The notes below the pieces were generated by a model that searched no databases, was not told the DNA's origin, and worked only from the letters and a program-made list of their open reading frames with translations. Positions 43,067 through 52,322 of a stretch of 64,000 bases of DNA are shown piece after piece; positions within the stretch are counted from its first letter, which is position 1; each line of letters opens with the position of its first letter. The DNA comes from Streptomyces sp. MMBL 11-1 (GTDB lineage Bacteria > Actinomycetota > Actinomycetes > Streptomycetales > Streptomycetaceae), in assembly GCF_028622875.1 (NCBI RefSeq), contig NZ_CP117709.1, forward strand, positions 682,001-746,000, read 5' to 3'. The position numbers were made by a program, and so were the translations under genes.

Positions 43067-43139
43067 CGGCAAGAGGAGCGTCGGCCGCACGGTGAAACAC
43101 GATCGACGCCCGGTCGCGGCGGATGGTGGGATGGCCGAC

Positions 43140-43565
43140 ATGAACGATCTTTCGATACGGACCGCGACCCCGGCCGACCTGGACGAGGTACTCGCCTTCT
43201 GGAAGGTGGCCGCTGAGGGCACCAGCATCAGCGACGACGAGGACGGGGTCGCACGGCTGGTGGAACGGGACCCCGGCGCCTTGATTCTCGCGGTGCGGGA
43301 GGGGGCGCTGGCGGGCACCGTCATCGCGGGCTTCGACGGCTGGCGCTGCCATCTCTACCGGCTCGCGGTCCACCCGGACCAGCGGCGCCGAGGCGTGGGC
43401 GGCGCCCTCCTGGCGGCGGCCGAGGAACGGTTCGTCGCACTGGGCGGGCGGCGCGCCGACGCCATGGTCCTCGACCGCAACACGTCGGCTCAGCAGGCGT
43501 GGCGCGCGGTGGGTTACGAGCCCGAGCCGCAGTGGAGCCGCTGGGTGAAGCACCTGACGGGCTGA
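43140..43565 (+). CDS. GNAT-family N-acetyltransferase
   Basis: This 141-residue enzyme starts MNDLSIRTATPADLDEVLAF and carries the acetyl-CoA loop LAVHPDQRRRGVGGALLAAA (about residues 79-98). GGRRADAMVLDRNTSAQQAW and GYEPEPQWSRWVK complete the fold. The acceptor is unknown. ATG 43140 has GTGGGA about 9 bases upstream; ATG 43131 is adjacent but its ribosome site would be too close. Confidence 0.8.
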   Translation: MNDLSIRTATPADLDEVLAFWKVAAEGTSISDDEDGVARLVERDPGALILAVREGALAGTVIAGFDGWRCHLYRLAVHPDQRRRGVGGALLAAAEERFVALGGRRADAMVLDRNTSAQQAWRAVGYEPEPQWSRWVKHLTG

Positions 43566-43802
43566 GGGGAAGGTACGGCAGGCGCTGAGGCACTGGTGCG
43601 GACGGCGGTCTCCGACCGGTACGGCGGACATGGAAGCGGTAGGCGGAGCGCTGCTGGGCAGACGCCCTACGATGACATGCCCTCCGTCACCCCCTGCCGA
43701 AAGGTGTGAGCGTCCGTCCATGGGCGAACCTCCCAGTAGCCGATTCCGCCGACACCGCGCGGTCCCCCCGCCCCTGCCCGATCATGGGACGGAGGTGAAC
43801 CG

Positions 43803-45140
43803 ATGACCGAAGTGCTTCTGCTGCTCGTCGCGCTGCTGCTCTGCGTCGCCTGCGGCGCGTTCGTCGCGGCGGAGTTCTCCCTGACCACGGTGGAGCGCAG
43901 CGAGCTCGAACGGGCTGTCGAGCGGGGCGACCGAGGTGCCGCGAGCGCGCTCAAGGCCGTCCGGAGCCTCACCTTCCAGCTCTCGGGCGCCCAGCTCGGC
44001 ATCACCGTCACCAATCTGGTGATCGGCATGCTCTCCGAGCCGTCCATCGCCAAGCTGATCCGCGGCCCCGTCGAGGCGGCGGGGCTGCCTCCCGCCGCGG
44101 CGTCCACCCTGGCACTCGCCCTCGGCACGGCGCTGTCCACGGTGGTCCTGATGGTGGTCGGCGAGCTGGTCCCGAAGAACTGGGCGATCTCCTCCCCGCT
44201 CGCCGTGGCCAAGGCGGTGGCGACACCGCAACGAGGGTTCACCGCGCTGTTCCGGCCCTTCATCAGCCACCTCAACAACACGGCCAACCGGATCGTGCGC
44301 CGCTTCGGTCTGGAACCGACCGAGGAGCTGGCCTCCGCCCGCAGTCCGCAGGAGCTGGTGGCGCTGGCCCGGCACTCCGCCAGGACGGGTGCGCTGGAGG
44401 CGGACACGGCCGAACTGTTCGTCCGCACGCTGAACCTCTCCGAGCTGACCGCGGAGAACGTGATGACGCCGCGCGTGCAGGTGACCGCGCTGGAGCTGCA
44501 CGCGACGGCCGAGGACGTCGCCAACGCCACGCGTGCGACCGGGCTGTCCCGCTTCCCCGTCTACCGGGGCAGTCTGGACACCGTGGTCGGCGTGGCCCAC
44601 ATCAAGGACGTACTGGCGATCCCCGCCGACCGGCGGCCCCGCACCCGCGTGGCGGAACTGCTGCGCGAACCCCTGCTCGTGCCGGAGACGCTCACCGTGG
44701 ACCGGCTGCTGGACCGGCTGTCCGGAAGGCTCGCCATGGCCGTGGTGATCGACGAGTACGGCGGGACGGCGGGGGTCGCGACACTGGAGGACATCGTGGA
44801 GGAAGTCGTCGGCGAGGTCCGGGACGAGCACGATCCGCACGAGACGCCCGACCTCGCCGCCGCCGGTGAGGACGCCGACGGGCGGACCCTGTGGTCGGCC
44901 GACGGGGCGGCGCGCACCGACCAGCTCCGCAGGATCGGCCTGCGGGTGCCGGACGGACCCTACGAGACCCTCGCGGGGCTGATCGCCGCCGAGATCGGAC
45001 GGATCCCGACGGTGGACGACAGCGTCGAGCTGGAAGGATGGCGGATCGACGTGGTCGACGCCTCGGGCCGCCGGGCCGCGCGGGCTCTGCTGCACGCCCC
45101 GCTGCCGGAATCCGAGGACCGGACGGAGGGCGAGCGGTGA
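43803..45140 (+). CDS. CNNM/HlyC-CorC-like membrane protein with CBS domains (first of pair)
   Basis: The 445-residue protein has a DUF21 transmembrane domain (about residues 1-150: LLVALLLCVACGAFVAAEFS; QLSGAQLGITVTNLVIGML; VVGELVPKNWA). A CBS pair follows (about 215-335, with VMTPRVQVTALEL, GLSRFPVYRG, VIDEYGGTAGVATLEDIVEE), then a CorC_HlyC domain at the end. CNNM relatives handle Mg or other divalent cations. ATG 43803 has GGAGGTG upstream. The next gene starts inside its stop codon. Confidence 0.85.
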   Translation: MTEVLLLLVALLLCVACGAFVAAEFSLTTVERSELERAVERGDRGAASALKAVRSLTFQLSGAQLGITVTNLVIGMLSEPSIAKLIRGPVEAAGLPPAAASTLALALGTALSTVVLMVVGELVPKNWAISSPLAVAKAVATPQRGFTALFRPFISHLNNTANRIVRRFGLEPTEELASARSPQELVALARHSARTGALEADTAELFVRTLNLSELTAENVMTPRVQVTALELHATAEDVANATRATGLSRFPVYRGSLDTVVGVAHIKDVLAIPADRRPRTRVAELLREPLLVPETLTVDRLLDRLSGRLAMAVVIDEYGGTAGVATLEDIVEEVVGEVRDEHDPHETPDLAAAGEDADGRTLWSADGAARTDQLRRIGLRVPDGPYETLAGLIAAEIGRIPTVDDSVELEGWRIDVVDASGRRAARALLHAPLPESEDRTEGER

Positions 45141-46156
45141 TCGTTCTCCAGCTCTTCATCGGCCTGCTGATGATCGCGGTGAACGCCTTCTTCGTGGGAG
45201 CCGAGTTCGCCCTGATCTCCGTGCGTCGCAGCCAGATCGAGCCGGAGGCCGAAGCCGGGCACAAGCGGGCCCGCAGCGTCATCTGGGGCCTGGAACACGT
45301 CTCCGCGCTCCTGGCCGCAGCGCAGCTCGGCATCACCCTCAGCACCCTGGTGCTGGGCATCGCCGCCGAACCGGCCATCGCGCATGTGCTGGAGCCGATG
45401 TTCGACGCCGTGGGCGTGCCGCACGGGCTGGTCCACCCGCTGTCGTTCGTCATCGCGCTGGGTGTGGCCACCTACCTGCACATGCTGCTGGGTGAGATGG
45501 TCCCGAAGAACATCGCTCTGGCCGAGCCCGCGCGGAGCGCCTTGCTGCTGGGCCCGCCGCTGGTCGCCATGGCCCGCGCCCTGCGGCCGGTGATCTTCGC
45601 GATCAACGCGTTCGCGAACGCCCTGCTCAAGTTGTTGCGGGTGGAGACGAGGGACGAGGTGTCCGCGACCTTCTCGGACGACGAACTGGCCCGGATGGTG
45701 CAGGACGCCGGGGACGCGGGACTGGTCGACGACCGCTCCGCGCAGCGCCTCCACCACGCCCTGGAGCTGGGCCGTCGCCCGGTGCGGGACGTGGCGATGC
45801 CGGTCGGCCAGGTGCTGTACGCGAGGGTCGGCACGACACCGGAGGAGCTGGAGCGGCTCTCCTCCGAGTCCGGCTTCTCGCGCTTCCCGGTGATGGACAG
45901 CGAGCAGCGCTTCCTCGGCTACCTCCATGTGAAGGACGCGCTGGACGCGACGCCCCGGGACGTTCCCTTCCCGGTGACGGCGATGCGGCCGATCGCCCGC
46001 GTCCGGGCGGCGACCCCGCTGGACGACGTGCTCACCGCTCTGCGGCGCAGCCGTACCCACCTGGCGGCCGTCCTCGACGACGACGGCCGACTGGCCGGCA
46101 TGGTCACGATGGAGGACGTGCTCCGCGAACTCGTCGGACGGCCGCAGTCCCGCTGA
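45137..46156 (+). CDS. CNNM-like membrane protein with CBS domains (second of pair)
   Basis: This 339-residue paralogue of the preceding protein has a DUF21 domain (MIVLQLFIGLLMIAVNAFFV; AAAQLGITLSTLVLGIA; LGEMVPKNIALAEP) and a CBS pair (about residues 205-330; DVAMPVGQVLYARV, SGFSRFPVMDS, MVTMEDVLRELVG). It lacks the C-terminal CorC_HlyC domain. GTG 45137 overlaps the first gene's stop (GTGA), so the two may form a hetero-oligomer made in equal amounts. Confidence 0.85.
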   Translation: MIVLQLFIGLLMIAVNAFFVGAEFALISVRRSQIEPEAEAGHKRARSVIWGLEHVSALLAAAQLGITLSTLVLGIAAEPAIAHVLEPMFDAVGVPHGLVHPLSFVIALGVATYLHMLLGEMVPKNIALAEPARSALLLGPPLVAMARALRPVIFAINAFANALLKLLRVETRDEVSATFSDDELARMVQDAGDAGLVDDRSAQRLHHALELGRRPVRDVAMPVGQVLYARVGTTPEELERLSSESGFSRFPVMDSEQRFLGYLHVKDALDATPRDVPFPVTAMRPIARVRAATPLDDVLTALRRSRTHLAAVLDDDGRLAGMVTMEDVLRELVGRPQSR

Positions 46157-46172
46157 TCCGCCGGTTCCACAA

Positions 46173-46209
46173 CCCGCGGCCGGGCCCGTTCGGCGGGCCG
46201 GGCCGCGGG
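46173..46209 (+). terminator. terminator after the CNNM pair
   Basis: CCCGCGGCCGGGCCC (46173-46187) pairs with 46195-46209, with one mismatch in 15. Confidence 0.75.
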
Positions 46210-46233
46210 CCGTCGCGGTAGGATCACCGGGCC

Positions 46234-47133
46234 ATGGAATTGAATGCCTCCTACACCAGTCTCGTCGCGGTCGGCGACTCGTTCACCGAGGGCATGTCGG
46301 ATCTGCTCGCCGACGGCACGTACCGGGGCTGGGCCGACGTCCTCGCCTCCCGGCTGGCTGCCCGGGTCCCCGGTGACCGGTCCGCCGGCGGCCGTTCTCC
46401 CGGTTTCCGGTACGCCAACCTCGCGGTGCGCGGGAAGCTCATCGGCCAGATCGTCGACGAGCAGGTGGACGCGGCGGCCGCGCTCCAGGCCGATGTGGTG
46501 ACGCTCGTCGGCGGGCTCAACGACACGTTGCGCCCGAAGTGCGACATGGGCATGGTCAAGGGGCGGCTGGAAGAGGCAGTGGAACGCCTGGCCCCCTCCT
46601 GCGAGCGACTCGTCCTGATGCGCAGCCCCGCCCGCAACGGCCCGGTGCTGGAGCGGTTCCGGCCCCGTATGGAGGAACTGTTCACCCTGGTCGACGACCT
46701 GGCCGCCCGGCACGGGGCCACGGTGGTCGACCTCTACAGCGCACCGTCGCTCAGCGATCCCCGCATGTGGGACGTGGACCGGCTGCACCTGAACGCCGAG
46801 GGCCACCGGCGCGTCGCCGAGGCCGTCTGGCAGGCGCTGGGGCTTCCGGCCGAGCTCGACTGGTGGACGCCGGTCCCCGCGACCGCGCCGCCGCGTTGGG
46901 CCTCCCGACGGACCGAGGACATCCGCTTCGCCCGCCGACACCTGGCCCCGTGGATCGGGCGGCGGCTCACCGGCCGCTCCTCCGGCGACGGACGCTCCGG
47001 AGCGCAGTTCGACGCCGTGACGGGCCAGGCCTTCTGGATCACGCCCGCGGACGCCGAGAGGCCCGGTCCGGTGACGGGGTGGCGCCGGGCGGTTTCACCC
47101 GACGCGACGGTGATCACCACCGAGGCCGACTGA
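46234..47133 (+). CDS. SGNH/GDSL hydrolase
   Basis: This 299-residue cytosolic esterase-like protein shows all SGNH blocks: VAVGDSFTEGM (Ser near residue 16, block I), ANLAVRGKLI (block II Gly region), LVGGLNDTLRP (block III Asn) and DVDRLHLNAEGHRRVA (Asp/His block V). It has no signal peptide, so it probably acts inside the cell. A C-terminal extension of about 90 residues (from WWTPVP) is not part of the fold. The stop codon lies in a 19-bp tandem repeat. Confidence 0.85.
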   Translation: MELNASYTSLVAVGDSFTEGMSDLLADGTYRGWADVLASRLAARVPGDRSAGGRSPGFRYANLAVRGKLIGQIVDEQVDAAAALQADVVTLVGGLNDTLRPKCDMGMVKGRLEEAVERLAPSCERLVLMRSPARNGPVLERFRPRMEELFTLVDDLAARHGATVVDLYSAPSLSDPRMWDVDRLHLNAEGHRRVAEAVWQALGLPAELDWWTPVPATAPPRWASRRTEDIRFARRHLAPWIGRRLTGRSSGDGRSGAQFDAVTGQAFWITPADAERPGPVTGWRRAVSPDATVITTEAD

Positions 47134-47181
47134 GTTCACGGCGGCCGACTGAGCTCATGGCGGCCGACCGAACGCACCGCG
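47125..47181 (+). repeat. 19-bp tandem repeat x3 across the SGNH hydrolase stop
   Basis: Units at 47125, 47144 and 47163 share GCCGAC at their start. The first two have TGA next; in the third it is CGA. The first TGA (47131-47133) is the real stop. Confidence 0.7.
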
Positions 47182-47255
47182 GCGACCGGGGCCTCCGGGT
47201 GCTCTCGTAGCAAGCCACAAACAAGGGCGCGTCGCTGGCCTGCACAAACCGCCAG

Positions 47256-47261
47256 TAGAAT
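47256..47261 (+). promoter_or_regulatory. -10 box of purB; predicted leaderless start
   Basis: TAGAAT lies 8 bases before GTG 47270, and no purine-rich ribosome site is present between them. A -35 box is not clear. Confidence 0.45.
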
Positions 47262-47269
47262 CCCTTTAC

Positions 47270-48712
47270 GTGACTGCTGTGTCTGCGAAGCCTCGCATCC
47301 CCAATGTCCTGGCCGGCCGCTACGCCTCTGCGGAGCTGGCCGTCCTCTGGTCCCCCGAGCAGAAGGTGAAGCTGGAGCGTCAGCTGTGGCTGGCGGTGCT
47401 GCGCGCTCAGAAGGACCTCGGGATCGAGGTGCCCGATGCGGCGCTGGCCGACTACGAGCGTGTGCTGGACCAGGTGGACCTGGCCTCGATCGCCGAGCGC
47501 GAGAAGATCACCCGGCATGACGTGAAGGCCCGGATCGAGGAGTTCAACGCCCTCGCCGGTCATGAGCAGGTCCACAAGGGCATGACCTCCCGGGACCTGA
47601 CGGAGAACGTCGAGCAGCTGCAGATCCGCCTTTCGCTGGAGCTGATGCGCGACCGCACCGTGGCCGTTCTGGCCCGGCTCGGCAGGCTCGCGGCGGAGTA
47701 CCGCGAGCTCGTCATCGCCGGACGCTCGCACAATGTGGCCGCGCAGGCGACGACGCTGGGCAAGCGCTTCGCGACCGCCGCCGACGAGCTGCTGGTCGCC
47801 CACGGCCGCCTGGAGGACCTCCTCTCCCGCTACCCGCTGCGGGGCATCAAGGGCCCGGTCGGCACGGCGCAGGACATGCTGGACCTGCTCGGCGGCGACG
47901 CGGGCAAGCTCGCCGACCTGGAACAGCGCATCGCCGGACATCTCGGCTTCGCCGAGGCGTTCACCTCTGTCGGTCAGGTCTATCCCCGGTCGCTCGACTA
48001 CGACGTGGTCACCGCTCTGGTGCAGCTCGCCGCGGCGCCTTCCTCGGTGGCGAAGACCATCCGGCTGATGGCCGGCCACGAGCTGGTGACCGAGGGCTTC
48101 AAGCCCGGCCAGGTCGGCTCGTCCGCGATGCCGCACAAGATGAACACGCGCTCCTGCGAGCGGGTGAACGGGCTGATGGTGATCCTGCGTGGCTACGCCT
48201 CGATGACCGGCGAGCTGGCGGGCGACCAGTGGAACGAGGGCGACGTGTCCTGTTCCGTGGTCCGCCGGGTGGCGCTCCCGGACGCGTTCTTCGCGTTCGA
48301 CGGCCTCCTGGAGACCTTCCTGACGGTGCTGGACGAGTTCGGCGCGTTCCCGGCGGTCGTGGCGCGCGAGCTGGACCGCTACCTTCCGTTCCTGGCCACC
48401 ACCAAGGTTCTGATGGGCGCCGTACGCGCCGGGGTGGGCCGCGAGGTGGCGCACGAGGCGATCAAGGAGAACGCGGTCGCCTCCGCCCTCGCGATGCGGG
48501 AGCAGGGCGCCGAGCGCAACGAACTGCTCGACAAGCTCGCCGCGGACGAGCGGATCCCGCTGGACCGCGCGCAGCTGGACGAGCTGATGGCCGACAAGCT
48601 CTCGTTCACGGGTGCCGCCGGCGACCAGGTCTCGTCGCTGGTCTCCCGCATCGAGGAGATCGTCCAGCAGTACCCCGAGGCCGCGAAGTACACCCCCGGC
48701 TCGATCCTCTGA
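47270..48712 (+). CDS. purB: adenylosuccinate lyase
   Basis: This 480-residue fumarase/aspartase-superfamily enzyme acts twice in purine synthesis, on SAICAR and on adenylosuccinate. The first conserved region shows HEQVHKGMTSRDLTENVEQL, with catalytic His and the TS pair. The middle has AGRSHNVAAQATTLGKRF, and the signature GSSAMPHKMNTRSCERVNG lies near residue 285, with the catalytic Ser in the flexible loop. GTG 47270 lacks a ribosome site; a TAGAAT box 8 bases upstream suggests a leaderless message. The DNA glycosylase gene follows after 19 bases. Confidence 0.95.
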   Translation: MTAVSAKPRIPNVLAGRYASAELAVLWSPEQKVKLERQLWLAVLRAQKDLGIEVPDAALADYERVLDQVDLASIAEREKITRHDVKARIEEFNALAGHEQVHKGMTSRDLTENVEQLQIRLSLELMRDRTVAVLARLGRLAAEYRELVIAGRSHNVAAQATTLGKRFATAADELLVAHGRLEDLLSRYPLRGIKGPVGTAQDMLDLLGGDAGKLADLEQRIAGHLGFAEAFTSVGQVYPRSLDYDVVTALVQLAAAPSSVAKTIRLMAGHELVTEGFKPGQVGSSAMPHKMNTRSCERVNGLMVILRGYASMTGELAGDQWNEGDVSCSVVRRVALPDAFFAFDGLLETFLTVLDEFGAFPAVVARELDRYLPFLATTKVLMGAVRAGVGREVAHEAIKENAVASALAMREQGAERNELLDKLAADERIPLDRAQLDELMADKLSFTGAAGDQVSSLVSRIEEIVQQYPEAAKYTPGSIL

Positions 48713-48731
48713 CCGGCCTCGCCCTCACCGT

Positions 48732-49313
48732 ATGACCCCCGAAGAGCTGAGCGCCGCCCGTGACCGCATCGTCCCCGATGTGGCCGCGGGCGGTCTGCGC
48801 GTGCTCTTCTGCGGCATCAACCCGAGCCTGATGACCGCGGCGACGGGCCACCATTTCGCTCACCCCGGAAACCGGTTCTGGCCGGTGCTGCACCGCTCGG
48901 GTTTCACACCCCGGCAGCTCCGTCCGTCGGAGCAGGCCGAGCTGCTCGGTCTCGGACTGGGCATCACCAACGTGGTGGCGCGGGCCACGGCCCGGGCCGA
49001 CGAGCTCACCGCGGACGAGTTCAGGGCGGGCGGGGCCCATCTGACGGCCAAGGTCGAACTGCTCACCCCCCGGTGGCTCGCGGTGGTAGGGATCACCGCC
49101 TACCGCACCGCCTTCGGGGAACCCCGGGCCCGGATCGGCCCCCAGGACCGCACGGTCGGCGGCGCCCGCGTGTGGGCCCTTCCCAACCCCAGCGGCCTCA
49201 ACGCCCACTGGACGGTCCAGAGCATGGCCGAGGAGTTCGCCCGCCTCCGGGACGCCCTGCCCACCCCGCCCCCGGCCGACCGGCCCGCCCCCGGCCCGGC
49301 CTCGGCCGACTGA
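48732..49313 (+). CDS. mug: mismatch-specific uracil/thymine-DNA glycosylase (Mug type)
   Basis: This 193-residue repair enzyme removes uracil or thymine from G:U and G:T mispairs. FCGINPSLMTAATGHHFAHP contains the GINPS catalytic loop, GNRFWPVLHRSGFTP follows it, and LPNPSGLNAHW near residue 160 is the DNA-intercalation/minor-groove loop. The Pro-rich tail after about residue 178 is not part of the fold. ATG 48732 is 19 bases after purB; the ribosome site is poor, so translation may depend on purB read-through. Confidence 0.9.
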   Translation: MTPEELSAARDRIVPDVAAGGLRVLFCGINPSLMTAATGHHFAHPGNRFWPVLHRSGFTPRQLRPSEQAELLGLGLGITNVVARATARADELTADEFRAGGAHLTAKVELLTPRWLAVVGITAYRTAFGEPRARIGPQDRTVGGARVWALPNPSGLNAHWTVQSMAEEFARLRDALPTPPPADRPAPGPASAD

Positions 49314-49347
49314 GCGGCCCTGCCCGCACGCCTCGGCCCCCCGGGCC

Positions 49348-50085
49348 TCACGCGTCCCGGTTGCGGACCGCCCACCAGCCCGCCAGGAGCGCTGCCGCCG
49401 CCCACAGGGCGGTCACCGCCAGGCCGGCCCACGGCCCCGGACCGTCTTCCGGATTCTGGTGCAACACCACCTGACCCGCGCGGTCGGGCAGGTATCTCAC
49501 CACCGCCGACGCGACGTCCACGAACACGAAGGGAACGATCAGGAAGAACGGTATGAGCAGGCCGAGCACCGCCACCGCGCTGCGCAGGAGCGCCGTGAGA
49601 CCCGCCGCGAGCAGCGCCATCAGCGCGAGATAGATCCCCCCTCCGAAGGCGGCACGCAGCACCCCGGGGTGTCCCAGACCGATCGCGTGCTCCCCCAGGA
49701 AGAGCTGACCGACCAGGAACGCCGCGAAGGTGGTCACCAGCCCGACGACGAGTGCTGACCCGCCGATCGCCGTCATCTTCGCCGCGTAGAAGAGGGAGCG
49801 GCGGGGAACCGCGGCGAGCGACAGGCGCAGGGCTCCGTTGAGGAACTCGGAGGAGACCGCGGTCGCGCCGAACGCGACGGCCGCGATCTGCCCGAAGTTC
49901 AGGGCGAAGAAAGCGTTGAGGAGCGCGTCGGACCCGGGCTGCTCCGCCTGCTCCTGGCCGACGGTCCCCAGGATGAGCACGGTGATGGTGAGGGTGGTGG
50001 CGAGGATGGCCAGCAGGGAGCCGCAGATCGACGGTATCGACCTGATCTTGATCCACTCGGAGTGGAGAACTGCCGTCAGGGTCAT
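49348..50085 (-). CDS. ABC-2 type transporter permease
   Basis: This 245-residue membrane protein has about six helices (LLAILATTLTITVLILGTVG; AALLAGWWAVRNR at the end). The plan is that of the ABC-2 permeases which pair with drug or lantibiotic-type ATPases. ATG 50085 has AGGAGG 7 bases upstream; GTG 50091 would sit too close to it. The ATPase gene immediately precedes it, with its stop at 50088-50090. Substrate unknown. Confidence 0.85.
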   Translation of the reverse strand: MTLTAVLHSEWIKIRSIPSICGSLLAILATTLTITVLILGTVGQEQAEQPGSDALLNAFFALNFGQIAAVAFGATAVSSEFLNGALRLSLAAVPRRSLFYAAKMTAIGGSALVVGLVTTFAAFLVGQLFLGEHAIGLGHPGVLRAAFGGGIYLALMALLAAGLTALLRSAVAVLGLLIPFFLIVPFVFVDVASAVVRYLPDRAGQVVLHQNPEDGPGPWAGLAVTALWAAAALLAGWWAVRNRDA

Positions 50086-50087
50086 GA

Positions 50088-51020
50088 TCACGCCTCCTGG
50101 CGGTCGCGGGTGGCCGAGGCGGCGAATGGGGTGTCGGCCGCCGTGAGGTCGAGGTAGGCCTGCTCCAACGTGGCGCGCTCATCGCCCAGTTCGAGCAGGG
50201 GAATCCCTCCGTCGGCGGCGATCGCGCCGACCTCCTCCGCTGTGACGCCGTCGATCGCCCAGCGGCCGTCCTCGTCCTGCACTCCGGTCAGGCCCTTGGA
50301 GGTCAGCGCCGAGTGGAGCCTGCTTGGCTCGGTCGTTCGCAGGCGCACCCGGGGGCGGCTGCGCGAGTCGAGGAACTGCTTCATCGGCATATCGGCGAGC
50401 AGGCGGCCCCGGCCGAGCACCACGAGGTGGTCGGCGAAGGAGGCGGTCTCGTTCATGAGGTGGCTGGAGACCAGTACCGTCCGGCCCTCGCGGGCGAGCC
50501 GCTTCATGAGTTCGCGGATCCAGATGATGCCTTCGGGATCCAGCCCGTTCGACGGCTCGTCGAGCAAGACCACCTGCGGGTCCCCGAGCAGGGCGGCCGC
50601 GATGCCCAGGCGCTGGCGCATGCCGAGGGAGAAGGACTTGATCCGCCGCGCACCCATGTCGCCGAGCCCGGTCTCCTCCAGCACGGCCCTCACCCGCGAC
50701 AGGGGTATCCCGTTGCTCGCGGCGAGTGCCGACAGATGGCCGCGCGGAGTGCGCGAGCCGTGGGCGGCTTGGGCGTCGAGCAGTGCGCCGACGGTACGCA
50801 AGGGCTCGTCGAGCTGGGCGTAGGGCCTCCCGCCGATCGTGGCCGAGCCACCGGTCGGCCGGTCCAGGCCGAGCACGAGACGCATGGTCGTGGACTTGCC
50901 GGCGCCGTTGGGGCCGAGGAAGCCGGTGACCCTGCCCGGTCGAACGCGGAAGCTGAGGCGGTCCACCGCACGGGTGGTTCCGTACTCCTTGGAGAGCTCG
51001 TGGACGTCGATGCTGGTCAT
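50088..51020 (-). CDS. ABC transporter ATP-binding protein
   Basis: This 310-residue ATPase has Walker A FLGPNGAGKSTTMRLVLG (about residues 34-51) and the signature FSLGMRQRLGIA in LSGGQ position (about 131). Walker B VVLLDEPSNGLDPEG is near residue 151 and the H-loop SSHLMNE near 187. It drives the downstream permease. ATG 51020 is preceded by GGGGAC. It is divergent from the sensor kinase, which probably controls the transporter, a common actinomycete layout for antibiotic or peptide stress response. Confidence 0.9.
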   Translation of the reverse strand: MTSIDVHELSKEYGTTRAVDRLSFRVRPGRVTGFLGPNGAGKSTTMRLVLGLDRPTGGSATIGGRPYAQLDEPLRTVGALLDAQAAHGSRTPRGHLSALAASNGIPLSRVRAVLEETGLGDMGARRIKSFSLGMRQRLGIAAALLGDPQVVLLDEPSNGLDPEGIIWIRELMKRLAREGRTVLVSSHLMNETASFADHLVVLGRGRLLADMPMKQFLDSRSRPRVRLRTTEPSRLHSALTSKGLTGVQDEDGRWAIDGVTAEEVGAIAADGGIPLLELGDERATLEQAYLDLTAADTPFAASATRDRQEA

Positions 51021-51128
51021 GTCCCCGAGCCTGGCCGATGCGCCGGGCGCCCCGCCTCCCCCGCCGGCGGGGTTCGTCTCCCTCTCACGGGGGAGCCGGT
51101 CCGCCCGGCCCGCTGGGACGATGGGGAC

Positions 51129-52322
51129 ATGCACCGCATCCTCACCCCGCTGACCAGCGCGGTCACTTACAGCCGCTGGTTGCACATGCTCGTTCCGGCC
51201 GCCGCGGCCAGCGTGTGGTTCTACATCTCCGACGATTACTGGATGCCCCTGCTCTTCGCGGTGCCCGTGGGCCTCGTTCCCGCGATGCGGCTCGAGGAGG
51301 GCCTGCAGGCGCAGTTGCTGCTGACTCCGTCCGAGCGTGGGCAGCCCGACGCCTCCATAGCGGTCGCCTCCTCGGCGAGTTGGGCGGAGCGATGGCGGAC
51401 CGTGCTCTGGCTGGAGGTGCGGCTCCTGATCTCGGCCGCGGCGATCATGGCGCTCTGGCTGCCCGTGGCTTCGATCGAGCTCGTCCTGTCGGCGACGGGC
51501 AGGCCTCCGGGCGGGCTGGTCGAGGGCATGAGCCCGCACTGGTGGAACGCGCTGCTCGCACCGCTGCCGCTCGTTCCACTTCTCGTTCTGGTGGTGCTCG
51601 GGGGCCGGCTCAGTACAGCGGCCGCCCGGCGGCTGCTGGGCCCGTCGCCGACGGACCGGCTGAGCGTGCTGGAGGAGCTGACCGAGCAGTTGTTGGAGCG
51701 TAATCGCATGGCGCGGGAGCTGCACGACTCCATCGGTCACGCACTGACGGTGGCGGTGGTGCAGGCCGGTGCGGCGCGGACGGCGAACGATCCGGCGTTC
51801 ACCGAACGGGCTCTGGCCGCCATCGAGGAGACGGGGCGCGATGCGCTGGAGGACCTGGAGCGGGTGCTGCGGGTGCTGCGTGAATCCGGCACGCCCGTGA
51901 GCAGGCGGCCGACGCTGCGGGAGGCGGAGCGGCTGCTGGACTCCGCGCGGAGTTCCGGGGCGAAGGTGGATGCGCGGGTGTCGGGGGATCTCGGTCTGGT
52001 GCCGGCGCCGGTTTCGCGGGAGGGGTATCGGATTCTTCAGGAGAGTCTCACCAATGTGCTCCGTCACGCGGGGCCGGTACCCATCCGGGTGAGCATCACG
52101 GTGGCCGACGGGCGGCTGGAGCTGGGGGTGGACAATCCGCTCTCCGGAGCGGCCGGTCTGCCGGGGAGCGGCAGTGGGCTGCGCGGTATGCGGGAGCGTG
52201 CCGCGTTGCTGGGCGGAAAGGCGCGGATGGAGTCGCGGGAGGGCGAGTGGCGGGTGTGCGTGAGCCTTCCTCTGGACGGCATACGCTGGTCGAATGCCCT
52301 TCACCGTTCTTCTGGTCGATGA
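51129..52322 (+). CDS. two-component sensor histidine kinase (HisKA_3/NarL type)
   Basis: The 397-residue kinase has about four N-terminal helices (about residues 15-165: MLVPAAAASVWFYI; PLVPLLVLVVLGG). The dimerisation/phospho-acceptor helix follows as RNRMARELHDSIGHALTVAV (His near residue 199), and the HATPase domain is at the end (ILQESLTNVLRHAG; GSGSGLRGMRERAALLGG). ATG 51129 follows GGGGAC. It overlaps the response regulator gene by 29 bases. Confidence 0.9.
   Translation: MHRILTPLTSAVTYSRWLHMLVPAAAASVWFYISDDYWMPLLFAVPVGLVPAMRLEEGLQAQLLLTPSERGQPDASIAVASSASWAERWRTVLWLEVRLLISAAAIMALWLPVASIELVLSATGRPPGGLVEGMSPHWWNALLAPLPLVPLLVLVVLGGRLSTAAARRLLGPSPTDRLSVLEELTEQLLERNRMARELHDSIGHALTVAVVQAGAARTANDPAFTERALAAIEETGRDALEDLERVLRVLRESGTPVSRRPTLREAERLLDSARSSGAKVDARVSGDLGLVPAPVSREGYRILQESLTNVLRHAGPVPIRVSITVADGRLELGVDNPLSGAAGLPGSGSGLRGMRERAALLGGKARMESREGEWRVCVSLPLDGIRWSNALHRSSGR

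Noticed and set aside
43566..43802. Possible metal-sensing riboswitch before the CNNM pair
   Set aside because: No conserved block of the M-box or yybP-ykoY classes could be recognised in the 237 bases; a covariance-model search would decide.
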